Positions 44,046-52,716 of a stretch of 64,000 bases of DNA are shown here, in pieces. Numbering within the stretch: the first letter of the stretch is position 1; each line of letters starts with the position of its first letter. Made by a program: the position numbers and the translations under genes. This DNA comes from Parapontixanthobacter aurantiacus (GTDB lineage: Bacteria; Pseudomonadota; Alphaproteobacteria; Sphingomonadales; Sphingomonadaceae). The notes beneath the pieces were generated by a model. That model ran no database searches, was not told the origin of the DNA, and saw only the letters and a program-made list of their open reading frames with translations. The stretch is from positions 310,001 through 374,000 of the forward strand of contig NZ_WTYW01000002.1 in assembly GCF_009827635.1 (NCBI RefSeq), given 5' to 3'.

Positions 44046-45221
44046 ATGGAACGAGTCTCTTCATCCACTTCGACATACGACTTAGGCGAAGATGCGACGG
44101 CATATGATGACCTCTCGCACCTTCCTGTGGCAGCCGTGAGGAATCACGTTCCGCTGGCGATCGACGTCTTCTCGGGGGCTGGCGGCTTTTCCCTTGGTGC
44201 AATCCAAGCGGGTTTCGAAGTTCGTGCCGCCGTCGAAAACTTTGGACATGCAGCGGCCACCTACCGAAAGCAGATTAGGAATTTTACGGGGCGCAGAGTC
44301 GAATTTTTTGAAGAAGATATACTGAACTTATCGCCGCACAAAGTGATGGACGAGGGTGGCCTTGCGCCGGGCGACTGCGATCTTTTTCTTGGCGGCCCGC
44401 CATGCCAAGGCTTCTCCTCGCATCGGCTCGGGAAATCCGGAGTGAACGATCCGCGTAACGCGTTGCTTTATCGATATTTCCGTTTTCTCGATGCAATCCG
44501 ACCACGGATGTTCCTGCTCGAGAACGTACCCGGTCTGCTGCAACCTAAGCATGCAGAATACCTCTCGACATTTCTCGGATTGGCGGAGGACAACGGATAT
44601 GCGGTCCGGGAACCGATCATTCTAAATGCGAAGGATTTTGGCGTACCCCAAAATCGAAAGCGCGTGTTTATCGTCGGATACGATCCCAAGGCCGTTGAAT
44701 TCGCCATTCCTTGGCCTCCGCACCCGACGCATGGCGAACCAGGAAAGCTGTCGGAGAGAGGTCCGCTGATGGAGTGGCGAACTTCGGCAGAAGTCTTTGC
44801 CGTTCCAGCGCCACCGAACGACCCCAATGACCACCATATGCAGCATCGGGCTGAATTGATCGAGGTTTTCCGCAGCACGCCCCCGAATGGCGGGTCTCGA
44901 AGCCAGTCGTTGAGAACTCTTCCCTGCCATATGCAGCATAACGGACACAAAGATGTCTACGGACGGATAGATCCTTCCAAGCCATCGCCTACCATGACCA
45001 CGGCATGCATAAATCCGTCGAAAGGCCGGTTTGTCCACCCTACCGAACATCACGGAATTACCGCGCGTCAAGCCGCTCGGCTGCAGACTTTTCCAGATGA
45101 CTTCCAATTTGAAGGAGGACTAATGGCTTCCGGCATACAGATTGGGAATGCCGTGCCAGTCGCTCTCGCCAAGCATGTCGTCTCCCAACTCCGAAATGTT
45201 CTTCCAAGCTCAACAGGCTGA
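44046..45221 (+). CDS. C5-cytosine DNA methyltransferase, complete
   Basis: 391 residues with all landmark motifs: I (AIDVFSGAGGFSLG), IV (GGPPCQGFSS, catalytic Cys120), VI (FLLENVPGL), VIII (QNRKRVFIVGY), IX (RQAARLQTFPDDF) and X (IQIGNAVPVALA). Recognition sequence cannot be predicted. ATG 44046 lies 10 bp after the receiver gene's stop; an in-frame ATG at 44001 would add 15 Arg-rich residues and overlap it. As the only complete methyltransferase in the window, it likely protects host DNA from the operon's putative nuclease. Confidence 0.93.
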   Translation: MERVSSSTSTYDLGEDATAYDDLSHLPVAAVRNHVPLAIDVFSGAGGFSLGAIQAGFEVRAAVENFGHAAATYRKQIRNFTGRRVEFFEEDILNLSPHKVMDEGGLAPGDCDLFLGGPPCQGFSSHRLGKSGVNDPRNALLYRYFRFLDAIRPRMFLLENVPGLLQPKHAEYLSTFLGLAEDNGYAVREPIILNAKDFGVPQNRKRVFIVGYDPKAVEFAIPWPPHPTHGEPGKLSERGPLMEWRTSAEVFAVPAPPNDPNDHHMQHRAELIEVFRSTPPNGGSRSQSLRTLPCHMQHNGHKDVYGRIDPSKPSPTMTTACINPSKGRFVHPTEHHGITARQAARLQTFPDDFQFEGGLMASGIQIGNAVPVALAKHVVSQLRNVLPSSTG

Positions 45222-45423
45222 GAAAGCGAATGATCCTGCCAAGATTCTATCTCTGAATGACTCGGAAGTATGTAGCTTATTGGCGGGCACCCCTTGGAAG
45301 CAGGCCATTAAATCTGTCGATCCGATCGCCGGAATTCGGCCATCTCGATACGCTCCAAGCCGCTTAAGGAAGCACATATTGTCTATCAACTGCTTGGGCT
45401 GGACGCCCTCCGAAAATGCGTGA
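45196..45423 (+). CDS. Small protein nested between methyltransferase and nuclease genes
   Basis: A 75-residue protein (MFFQAQQAEKANDPAKILSL; ending SINCLGWTPSENA), not recognised. It overlaps the methyltransferase gene by 26 bp and the nuclease gene by 8 bp (ATGCGTGA), so translation coupling is very likely; in-frame ATGs at 45142 and 45184 are alternatives. Helical and basic in the middle (RPSRYAPSRLRKHI). It could be an adaptor or regulator of the nuclease (inference from place only). Confidence 0.6.
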   Translation: MFFQAQQAEKANDPAKILSLNDSEVCSLLAGTPWKQAIKSVDPIAGIRPSRYAPSRLRKHILSINCLGWTPSENA

Positions 45424-47116
45424 TGTCGCCCTCGCGATTTTGGAAGATCAGATAGAAAGATCGAAATCGTATCTTGAGCAATGGCGGCAGCCGATCGAAC
45501 CCCTATTATTTGAAACACTCCGCGCGATCGATCACGTTTTTTGCGAAGAACTGTTCGTGCCATCCGAAACTTGGAAGCAAACGAAGAAAGCACAAGTTGG
45601 CCTCTCGTCATGGGGGGTGAATAAGGCCCTCTCCCTTATGGTGCCGCCGCAGCTCGAAGGTGGACCTTTTCGCCTTTTTCCCAGCACGGGCCAGACCCAG
45701 CGACAGGCTAGCGAGTTGCTGCTCCGGTGCGGGATTCTTCAACGCGCGGAAATGCTCTACGGCTGGCTTCAAGAGGGACTTCTGACCGCCAGGATCGACA
45801 AGCCATCCACCGCAATGCCGTCGGGCATTCAAACGATCCTTGTTCTCAAATCGGACCATCCTTCAATGTTCGGAGAAGTAGTTTCTCAGCGGAACAAGCG
45901 ATGGGTCAGCGATTTTACGATCGAGCAGGACACCCCTCGGGAACGTGATCTTCAAGACCGACATGCAGCCCTCGAAGCGGAGCTGGAGAAATCAGTTGGC
46001 TGCTTCGGCGGTTGGGGCATGTCCTACACAACGACCCGAGAAATCGATGATCATTTTTTGGAGTGCGGTCAGATATATCTGCGTCGTATGTGGAGCCAAG
46101 ACTTGCTTGGGCGGGAGGACATCATCGGTGGCGAGCCATTCAATCATTATCTTGGTGTCCTGGCGGCCATTGCTGGCCGCGCGGAGAAGCATCTTTGTTT
46201 TTGCTCCATTCTCGCGCGGCGGCGTCCAGAACTCGATCTCCGCAACTTGCTAACGACGTTCGCGCACCGCGAGGAGTTCATAACTGGTCTCGCGGTTCAC
46301 CTCGATGCCGAGACCGACCAGATTCGCAAACTGCTGGAACCATTGACGCTCAGCTGCGGCAATCTACATGACCACACCTCATCAGCGGACATCGCATGGA
46401 CCCCGATTGTCCGTTCGAGCCAAGACTACTACATCCTCCCCATGTATGGGTTGGACACCAATCCGTTCCTGTTCCTACTCGCCGACCTGAGAGCGAGATT
46501 CCCGCAGGATTGGTTTCGTCTTGCAAATAATCGCGAGAAGCGGTGGTTGAACGATCTCAAGCTCATTTTTCCGGGAGACAGATGGTCACTAAATGACCGG
46601 AACCTCAAGTTACGTGAGGGCAAGAAGACGGTCACAGACCTAGACTTCATCGCCTACGACAAGGAACATAATGAGTTGGCTCTATTTCAGCTGAAATGGC
46701 AACACCCGGTCGGGATGGACAATCGCGCGCGTCGCAGCGCTGGTAAAAACCTGCTCGATCAAGGCAACGATTGGGTCGAGAGAGTTTTGGGTTGGCTTGG
46801 CAAATACGACATCTTCGAACTTGCGAAACGTGCCGGGATAACCGTCAAGCCAGACGTTGATGTGAAGCTATTCGTGGTAGGTCGCTACAATGCATACTTT
46901 ACTGGTTTCTCCGAACGCGACACCCGCGCTGTCTGGTCCGACTGGAACCATTTCATGAGAGTTCGTGTCGAAAATCCACGGGCCTCGATTAGCGAACTCG
47001 CCAAAATCTTGAGTAATGAAGCAGAGGAACTCTCCCGGGCATATCCGGGCGATTCATATATGCTTCCGCTAGACAGCTTGGCTGTCATCTTGAACCCTAC
47101 GAGTGAGCCGCATTGA
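45416..47116 (+). CDS. Putative PD-(D/E)XK-type nuclease of the operon
   Basis: 566 residues, not a family I can name. The N-terminal 350 residues are mostly helical with no motif I know. Near the C-terminus VTDLDFIAYDKEHNELALFQ followed by LKWQ has the spacing of a PD-(D/E)XK nuclease core: Asp408/Asp410, then Gln425-x-Lys427 with Gln in place of the usual Glu. After it comes a helical region and an aromatic-rich segment (VWSDWNHFMRV). Position after a methyltransferase and the core motif suggest the restriction or effector component. It is the last gene; the integrase gene converges on it. Confidence 0.65.
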   Translation: MRDVALAILEDQIERSKSYLEQWRQPIEPLLFETLRAIDHVFCEELFVPSETWKQTKKAQVGLSSWGVNKALSLMVPPQLEGGPFRLFPSTGQTQRQASELLLRCGILQRAEMLYGWLQEGLLTARIDKPSTAMPSGIQTILVLKSDHPSMFGEVVSQRNKRWVSDFTIEQDTPRERDLQDRHAALEAELEKSVGCFGGWGMSYTTTREIDDHFLECGQIYLRRMWSQDLLGREDIIGGEPFNHYLGVLAAIAGRAEKHLCFCSILARRRPELDLRNLLTTFAHREEFITGLAVHLDAETDQIRKLLEPLTLSCGNLHDHTSSADIAWTPIVRSSQDYYILPMYGLDTNPFLFLLADLRARFPQDWFRLANNREKRWLNDLKLIFPGDRWSLNDRNLKLREGKKTVTDLDFIAYDKEHNELALFQLKWQHPVGMDNRARRSAGKNLLDQGNDWVERVLGWLGKYDIFELAKRAGITVKPDVDVKLFVVGRYNAYFTGFSERDTRAVWSDWNHFMRVRVENPRASISELAKILSNEAEELSRAYPGDSYMLPLDSLAVILNPTSEPH

Positions 47117-47223
47117 GCGAAATTGCGATGCCTTGAAGCCAAGGTCCGCTTCCCGAGAATTTGCGTTCACGCAACAGCGCTCAAAGTGAGGCGTAATACA
47201 ATCGCCCACTTTGCAAACAAGCA

Positions 47224-48426
47224 TCAACTGCTTGTCTCGCCTTTTCGAAGATTGTCCAGATTGTCACTCCACCACTGAGCCATTTTCACACGCTCATCCC
47301 AGTAGTTCCCGCGATTGTAGACTCCTCGGATCGCATTGCTGTCACCATGCGCGAGTGCCCGCTCGATTGCATCCGGGTGCCACAGTCCGCTTTCGTTAAG
47401 CATGGTCGATGCGGTCGAGCGCAGGCCGTGCGCCGTCACTTCGTCCTTGGTGAAACCCATGCGGCGGAAAGCCGCGTTGATCGTATTCTCACTCATGGGC
47501 CGTTGCCGGGTGTGGAATGCCGGGAAGATGTAGCCCTTCCCACCGGAAATCGACTTTAGCTCGCGGAACAAGTCGAGGACCTGTCGCGACAACGGCACCA
47601 CGTGGGTCCTCCGCGCCTTCATCCTGCCTTCTGGGATTGTCCAGGTAGCCTTATCCCAGTCGATCTCTTCCCACTCTCCATGACGGAGTTCGCCAGGGCG
47701 CACGAAAATGTGAGGCGCGATCTGCAATGCGAATTTCGTGACCGGGTAGCATTCGTAACAATCGATTGCGCGCAGCAGTTGACCCAGTTTTTCGGGTTCA
47801 AGGATTGCTGCGTAGTGCCGCGCCTTGGGCGAAACCAGCGCACCTTTCAGGATTGAGGTCGGATCAGTCTCGCAAAGTCCCATGGCCGCTCCGAACCGGA
47901 ACACGCGGCTTGCGAACGAACGACACTTTTTCGCCGTTTCCAGATTGCCCTTCGCTTCCAGCTTCTTGAGCGCCGCAAGCATGAGTTGCGGATCGACATC
48001 ATTGAGCGGCATGTTACCTACAGCAGGCTTGAGCAGATCGAGAAACCAGCGTGCCTTGCGAAGTGTGGCCTCGGCCCGCCCCTCCCGGACCATCTTCTCC
48101 TCGATGTAGGTCTGCGCCACAGATGCAAACGTGTTCTCTGCGCCAAGCTTGATTTGCGCCTTTTCCCGCTTGCGCTCGCGCATGGGGTCGATGCCATCGG
48201 CAATCGCGAGACGCGCGCGATCCCTTTCGTGACGCGCCTGCGCCAGGCCGACTTCCGGGAAAGGGCCAATCGGCATCTTCTTTTCCCTGCCGCCGAAGCG
48301 GTACTTGAGATGCCAGAGCTTCGAGCCATTCGGTTTTACGAGGAGGTACAGGCCTCTCTCATCGCCCTTCTTGTAAGGCTTGTCCTTCGGCTTGAACCCC
48401 CGAACCTGCTGAGTCGTCAGAGCCAT
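47224..48426 (-). CDS. Tyrosine integrase, P4 type
   Basis: A 400-residue site-specific recombinase: N-terminal DUF4102/arm-binding domain (ERGLYLLVKPNGSKLWHLKY), core-binding domain, and catalytic domain with Arg in VRPGELRHGEW, HxxR-type VTAHGLRSTASTML, and the nucleophile Tyr in IRGVYNRGNYWDERVKM. It lies beside the tRNA-Leu 3' end and directed excision/integration at the 26-bp repeats. TGGGGGCCTCA sites flank its start. The gene appears intact, so the island may still excise. Confidence 0.94.
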   Translation of the reverse strand: MALTTQQVRGFKPKDKPYKKGDERGLYLLVKPNGSKLWHLKYRFGGREKKMPIGPFPEVGLAQARHERDRARLAIADGIDPMRERKREKAQIKLGAENTFASVAQTYIEEKMVREGRAEATLRKARWFLDLLKPAVGNMPLNDVDPQLMLAALKKLEAKGNLETAKKCRSFASRVFRFGAAMGLCETDPTSILKGALVSPKARHYAAILEPEKLGQLLRAIDCYECYPVTKFALQIAPHIFVRPGELRHGEWEEIDWDKATWTIPEGRMKARRTHVVPLSRQVLDLFRELKSISGGKGYIFPAFHTRQRPMSENTINAAFRRMGFTKDEVTAHGLRSTASTMLNESGLWHPDAIERALAHGDSNAIRGVYNRGNYWDERVKMAQWWSDNLDNLRKGETSS

Positions 48427-48427
48427 C

Positions 48428-48490
48428 TGGGGGCCTCACTCAGATTCGCGAACGCACCTTCGCCAAAATAAGCCCCCATTGAGGCCCCCA
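48428..48490. repeat. Integrase arm-type repeats, right end
   Basis: TGGGGGCCTCA at 48428-48438 and its reverse complement at 48480-48490, plus AGCCCCCA at 48471-48478, lie between the integrase start and the tRNA. The same 11-mer and 8-mer occur at the left end (31824-31859). Confidence 0.6.
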
Positions 48491-48599
48491 GTCGATGCAA
48501 AACATAGTGGAACAAAGCGGGACTCCAATCATCAAGACCGGAGAAAAAATGGCAGAATTCCGCCATTTACGCAACATGTTTGGACATCGCTGAACGCTG

Positions 48600-48625
48600 A
48601 AATGGTGCCCAGAAGAGGACTCGAA
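48600..48625. repeat. Right attachment repeat (attR), 3' end of tRNA-Leu
   Basis: Identical over 26 bases to 31759-31784. It covers CCA, discriminator, the acceptor 3' strand and part of the T arm of the tRNA gene, the usual core for P4-type integrases. Confidence 0.88.
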
Positions 48626-48689
48626 CCTCCACACCCTTGCGAGTACTAGCACCTGAAGCTAGCGCGTCTACCAATTCCGCCATCTGGGC
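48603..48689 (-). tRNA. tRNA-Leu (anticodon CAG)
   Basis: The minus strand reads GCCCAGATGGCGGAATTGGT at the 5' end, has the D-loop GGTAGACGC typical of tRNA-Leu, a 5-bp anticodon stem CTAGC/GCTAG with loop TTCAGGT (anticodon CAG), a long variable arm, the T loop GTTCGAGTC and acceptor strand TCTGGGC followed by A and encoded CCA. Acceptor stem GCCCAGA/TCTGGGC is perfect. 87 bp including CCA. Target site of the island. Confidence 0.96.
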
Positions 48690-48930
48690 ATCGGCCCGAT
48701 AAGAGCGCGCGATGTGCGCCGACGGGCGGGCTGCGCATTGCCGCCTCGGCCCGCGCAAGTCAATGCTTCATTTCATCGCGCGGAGCCGACGCGCCGGGCA
48801 GACGCACAGGCCGCCTCCCTGCCGCGCGCCGCCCCTTGCGAGCGCAGGCACATTGCGGCATTGGACGTCGCCGGTGGCACAGGCCGGATGCACGTTGCAC
48901 GCCCGGCGGAAACGACTGGAAAGGCCAGAC

Positions 48931-49881
48931 ATGGCGCAAAGCGGACCTCTCGAAAACAGGCTCGTCACGATCTTCGGCGGCAGCGGCTTCGTCGGCAATT
49001 ACGTGGCGCAATCGCTGCTCGAACGCGGCGCGCGGCTGCGCATCGCCAGCCGCAATCCCGAAAAGGCCTTCTCGCTCAGACCGCTCGCCAATCTGGGGCA
49101 ACTGCAGTTCATGCGCTGCAACGTGCTCGACGAACGCAGCGTCATGCAATACACGGAAGGCTCGCACGCGGTCGTCAATCTCGTGGGGACGTTCGGCGGC
49201 AACATGAAAAAGCTGATGGGCGAGGCACCGGGCACGATGGCACGCGCTGCGCGCGAGGCGGGGGCGGGCGCCTATGTCCAGATCAGCGCGCTGGCTGCCG
49301 ATCCCGAGGGTGAAGCGGAGTATGCCCGCGCCAAGGCGCTCGGCGAAGAGCGGGCGCGCGCGGAATTTCCCGGTGCTACGATCCTGCGCCCCTCGATCCT
49401 GTTCGGGCGCGACGACGACTTCATCAACATGTTCGCCCAGCTCATTTCGACTTTCCCGGTCCTGCCGGTCTTCGCGCCCGATGCGCCGCTTCAACTGCTT
49501 TATGTCGACGATGCGGCCGAGGCCGTCGCGCTGGCGCTGGAGAACCCTGCGACGCATGGCGGCAAGACCTACGAACTGGCGGGGCCGGAGCGGCTCACGA
49601 TGATGCAGATCAACCGGATGATTGCCGACGCGCAATTGCGCAAGCGGACTTTCCTGCCGATGCCCGATGCGGTGTCGGGCGCGTTCGCCATGCTTCCGGG
49701 AACGCCGATGTCGAGCGACCAGTGGGCCATGCTGAAGGATGGCGACGTCGCGAGCGGAGAGCATCCGGGGATCGACGCGTTCGGCATCGATCCGAAGCCG
49801 CTGTCGCTTTACCTCGACAAGTGGATGATCCGCTATCGCAAGCATGGTCGGTTCGCCGACAAGAGCAGCCCGACGATCTGA
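48931..49881 (+). CDS. NAD(P)-binding epimerase-like protein, complex I NDUFA9 subunit type
   Basis: A 316-residue atypical short-chain dehydrogenase/reductase: Rossmann GGSGFVGNYVAQSLLERG, VNLVGTFGG, SALAADPEGEAEYARAKALG and ILRPSILFGRDDDFINMFAQ, the pattern of the 39-kDa subunit of complex I (NDUFA9) and its alphaproteobacterial homologues. It may associate with complex I or act in quinone/lipid metabolism. ATG 48931 is used because the Rossmann motif then lies near the N-terminus; the longer frame runs into the tRNA flank. Confidence 0.88.
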   Translation: MAQSGPLENRLVTIFGGSGFVGNYVAQSLLERGARLRIASRNPEKAFSLRPLANLGQLQFMRCNVLDERSVMQYTEGSHAVVNLVGTFGGNMKKLMGEAPGTMARAAREAGAGAYVQISALAADPEGEAEYARAKALGEERARAEFPGATILRPSILFGRDDDFINMFAQLISTFPVLPVFAPDAPLQLLYVDDAAEAVALALENPATHGGKTYELAGPERLTMMQINRMIADAQLRKRTFLPMPDAVSGAFAMLPGTPMSSDQWAMLKDGDVASGEHPGIDAFGIDPKPLSLYLDKWMIRYRKHGRFADKSSPTI

Positions 49882-49957
49882 CGGCAGGGGTCGGGCTTGG
49901 GCGGAGCGCGAAGGAGGCGCGCGTCCTGCCGTCGCAATACACAAGGGAGAGAAGAGG

Positions 49958-50950
49958 ATGAAGACCGCCATCACCGAAATGTTCGGTATCGAGCATCCGA
50001 TCATCCAGGGCGGGATGCACTATGTCGGCTTTGCGGAAATGGCGGCGGCGGTGTCCAATGCGGGCGGGCTGGGGATCATCACGGGTCTGACGCAGAAAAC
50101 GCCGCAGGATCTCGCCAACGAAATCGCGAAGTGTCGTGACATGACCGACAAGCCGTTCGGCGTTAACGTGACGTTCCTGCCCACGGTCAACGCGCCCGAC
50201 TATCCCGCGATCATCCGCGCGATTATCGAAGGCGGGGTAAAGGTGGTGGAAACCGCGGGCAACAACCCGGCCGCCGTGCTGCCGCATCTCAAGGATGCGG
50301 GGATCAAGGTGATCCACAAATGCACGAGCGTCCGGCACTCGCTGAAGGCGCAGGAAATCGGCTGCGACGCGGTCAGCGTGGATGGCTTCGAATGCGGCGG
50401 TCATCCGGGCGAGGACGACATTCCCAACATGATCCTGTTGCCGCGGGCGGCGGACGAGCTCGACATTCCCTTCGTCGCGAGCGGCGGGATGGCGGACGGG
50501 CGCAGCCTCGTCGCGGCGCTGGCGATGGGGGCGGACGGCATGAACATGGGCACGCGCTTCATCGCCACCAAGGAAGCGCCGGTCCACGAGAACGTGAAGG
50601 CGGCGATCGTCGCGGCGAGCGAACTCGACACGCGGCTGGTCATGCGGCCCTTGCGCAATACGGAACGGGTGATGACGAATGCGGCGGTGGAAAAGCTGCT
50701 GGAGAAGGAGCGCGAGCTCGGCTCCGATCTCAAGTTCGAGGACATCGTGGACGAGGTCGCGGGCGTCTATCCTCGCATCATGACGGAAGGGGACATGGAT
50801 GCAGGCGCCTGGAGCTGCGGCATGGTGGCAGGGCTGATCGACGACGTGCCGACCTGCAAGGAACTGATCGACCGCATCATGGCCGAAGCCGATGCCATTA
50901 TCTCGGAGCGGTTGGTAGGCTTCCAGAAGCGTGCTGCGGTGAACGCCTGA
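49958..50950 (+). CDS. Nitronate monooxygenase / 2-nitropropane dioxygenase-like flavoprotein
   Basis: A 330-residue FMN TIM-barrel enzyme. Seen: PIIQGGMHYVGFAEMAAAVS, NAGGLGIITG, the substrate-loop FECGGHPGEDD and the phosphate-binding VASGGMADGRSLVAALAMGA, DGMNMGTRF. A strong AAGGGAGAGAAGAGG Shine-Dalgarno region precedes ATG 49958. The substrate could be nitronates, or the enzyme may be an enoyl-reductase relative; nearby CoA genes do not settle it. Confidence 0.88.
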   Translation: MKTAITEMFGIEHPIIQGGMHYVGFAEMAAAVSNAGGLGIITGLTQKTPQDLANEIAKCRDMTDKPFGVNVTFLPTVNAPDYPAIIRAIIEGGVKVVETAGNNPAAVLPHLKDAGIKVIHKCTSVRHSLKAQEIGCDAVSVDGFECGGHPGEDDIPNMILLPRAADELDIPFVASGGMADGRSLVAALAMGADGMNMGTRFIATKEAPVHENVKAAIVAASELDTRLVMRPLRNTERVMTNAAVEKLLEKERELGSDLKFEDIVDEVAGVYPRIMTEGDMDAGAWSCGMVAGLIDDVPTCKELIDRIMAEADAIISERLVGFQKRAAVNA

Positions 50951-51087
50951 ACGTTCGCTCACAGACCTCCGATCGACGACCCGAACACGCGGCTCGACAT
51001 CAATTAGGGCACTTCAGGTGCCATTGTGGGTGATCTTGCAAATAGTGCAATCGGGCGGAATAAAGGCAACGAAAAGAAGGGTTTGGG

Positions 51088-52179
51088 ATGAGCGATAGCG
51101 GTGCGAACGGTCCTTTGACGGGTTTGCGTGTGATGGAGTTCGTCGGCATCGGACCCGGACCGCATTGCGCGATGCTGCTCGCCGATATGGGCGCGGAAGT
51201 GCTGCGGATCGAGCGGGAAGGAGCGACGACGCTGAACCCGGTCGTGGAGCGCGCCCGCCACCGGGTCGCGGTCGACATTCGCAGCGAGGAAGGGCGCGAT
51301 TTCTGCCGGAAAGCTGCAGAAAACGCGGATGTCGTGCTCGAAGGTTTCCGCCCCGGCGTGATGGAGCGGCTCGGGCTCGGACCCGATGACCTATGCACCG
51401 CGAACGAGCGGTTGATCTACGCCCGGATGACCGGGTGGGGTCAGGACGGCCCACTGGCAAAGTCAGCCGGTCACGACATCAACTACATCGCCATTACGGG
51501 CGCCTTGGCAGCTATCGGAAAGCCCGGAGAACCGCCGGTTCCGCCGCAAAATCTCGTAGGGGATTTCGGGGGCGGATCACTCTATTGCGCGCTCGGAATT
51601 CTCGCGGCGCTGTATGAAAGGGAGCGGTCGGGCAAGGGGCAGGTCGTCGATGCGGCGATCGTCGACGGAACGACGAGCCTGATGAGCTTCTTCTTCGGAG
51701 CGCGGCACCTGCCGCACCTCTCGACCACGCGCGGCAAAGGCATTCTCGGCGGGGCGGCGCATTTCTATCGCACATACGAATGTGCCGATGGCGCATATGT
51801 CTCGGTCGGCGCAATCGAACCGCAATTCTACGTCGAACTCCTTGCAAAGATTGGAGAAACCGATGCTCTTGCCGAGGGGCAGATGAACCCTGCAAATTGG
51901 GACGAATATGCCGAACGTCTGGCGCAGCTGTTCAAGAAGCGCACGGCAGCCGAATGGAGCGAACTTCTGGAAGGCAGCGATGCCTGTTTCGCGCCTGTTG
52001 TCGAAGTCGAGGATGCGCGCGATCACCCGCATCTCAAGGCGCGGGGGAATTATGTCGAGCGCGATGGCGTCTGGCACACGGCCCCGGCTCCACGCTTTTC
52101 ACGAACGCCCTCGACGATAAGGGACAGCGCCGAAGACGGGCACAAAGTGGCCCAAAGCTGGACCGAAAAAGGGGACTGA
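51088..52179 (+). CDS. Family III CoA-transferase fold, alpha-methylacyl-CoA racemase type
   Basis: 363 residues. The racemase-type active-site residues appear as the His/Asp in [15 protein letters not shown] and the Asp in [16 protein letters not shown]; the N-terminal CoA-binding segment [20 protein letters not shown] is standard. Alpha-methylacyl-CoA racemases convert (2R)- to (2S)-methyl-branched acyl-CoA for beta-oxidation, which would suit a hydrocarbon- or sterol-degrading organism. A two-base gap separates it from the MaoC gene, so they act together. Confidence 0.9.
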   Translation: MSDSGANGPLTGLRVMEFVGIGPGPHCAMLLADMGAEVLRIEREGATTLNPVVERARHRVAVDIRSEEGRDFCRKAAENADVVLEGFRPGVMERLGLGPDDLCTANERLIYARMTGWGQDGPLAKSAGHDINYIAITGALAAIGKPGEPPVPPQNLVGDFGGGSLYCALGILAALYERERSGKGQVVDAAIVDGTTSLMSFFFGARHLPHLSTTRGKGILGGAAHFYRTYECADGAYVSVGAIEPQFYVELLAKIGETDALAEGQMNPANWDEYAERLAQLFKKRTAAEWSELLEGSDACFAPVVEVEDARDHPHLKARGNYVERDGVWHTAPAPRFSRTPSTIRDSAEDGHKVAQSWTEKGD

Positions 52180-52181
52180 GC

Positions 52182-52634
52182 ATGGCAGGACGTCACTTCG
52201 ACGAATGGAGTATCGGCCAGAAGATTTCGCACGAAATCCGGCGGACGGTGACCGAAACGGACAATCTCCTGTTCACGACGATGACCCACAATCCGCAACC
52301 GCTTCATCTTGACCGGGAGGCTGCGGAGGCGAGCGAGTTCGGGCAGATTTTGGTGAACGGCACCTTCACCTTCGCGCTGATGGTGGGACTGACGGTTGGG
52401 GACACGACGCTCGGCACGCTGGTCGCCAATCTGGGCTATGACAAGCTGGTCATGCCGAAGCCCGTCTTCATCGGCGATACGCTGCGCGCGACGAGCGAAG
52501 TCACTGAGTTGCGGGAAAGCAAGTCGCGTCCGAATGCCGGCATCGTCACCTTCCTGCATGAAGCATTGAACCAGCGCGACGAGGTCGTCTGCCGCTGCGA
52601 ACGGTCGGCGCTCCTCAGGAAAGCGACGTCCTAG
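52182..52634 (+). CDS. MaoC-family hydratase
   Basis: A 150-residue hotdog-fold (R)-specific enoyl-CoA hydratase-type protein: the active-site region [17 protein letters not shown] with the catalytic Asp/His replaced in part (HNPQPLH), [20 protein letters not shown] and [20 protein letters not shown]. It starts 2 bp after the racemase stop. Likely hydrates the enoyl-CoA in the same degradation pathway (inference). Confidence 0.88.
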   Translation: MAGRHFDEWSIGQKISHEIRRTVTETDNLLFTTMTHNPQPLHLDREAAEASEFGQILVNGTFTFALMVGLTVGDTTLGTLVANLGYDKLVMPKPVFIGDTLRATSEVTELRESKSRPNAGIVTFLHEALNQRDEVVCRCERSALLRKATS

Positions 52635-52716
52635 TCCGGGGCAAGGCCAAGGACGTTCGCATTGCCGACGGTCCCATTTGCAGCCTTTGTTCGTTGGAAG
52701 GCGCAAGGAGGCACGG

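Larger units (their letters stand above)
31759..48625. mobile_element. tRNA-Leu genomic island with integrase, relaxase remnant and defence-like operon
   Basis: 16,841 bp between the starts of two identical 26-bp repeats, one being the 3' end of an intact tRNA-Leu(CAG) gene. The integrase at 47224-48426 lies beside the tRNA and is transcribed away from it. Both ends carry the same TGGGGGCCTCA and AGCCCCCA repeats, probable integrase arm sites. Cargo: ParA and partner, nucleotidyltransferase-fold gene, MobF relaxase remnant, R-M/Vsr fragment, and the two-GHKL-ATPase/receiver/methyltransferase/nuclease operon. Probably once mobilisable; the relaxase is truncated now. Confidence 0.88.

Noticed and set aside
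49610-50962. 450-codon minus-strand frame, and another at 48760-50004
   Set aside because: Both are shadows of the reductase and nitronate monooxygenase genes.
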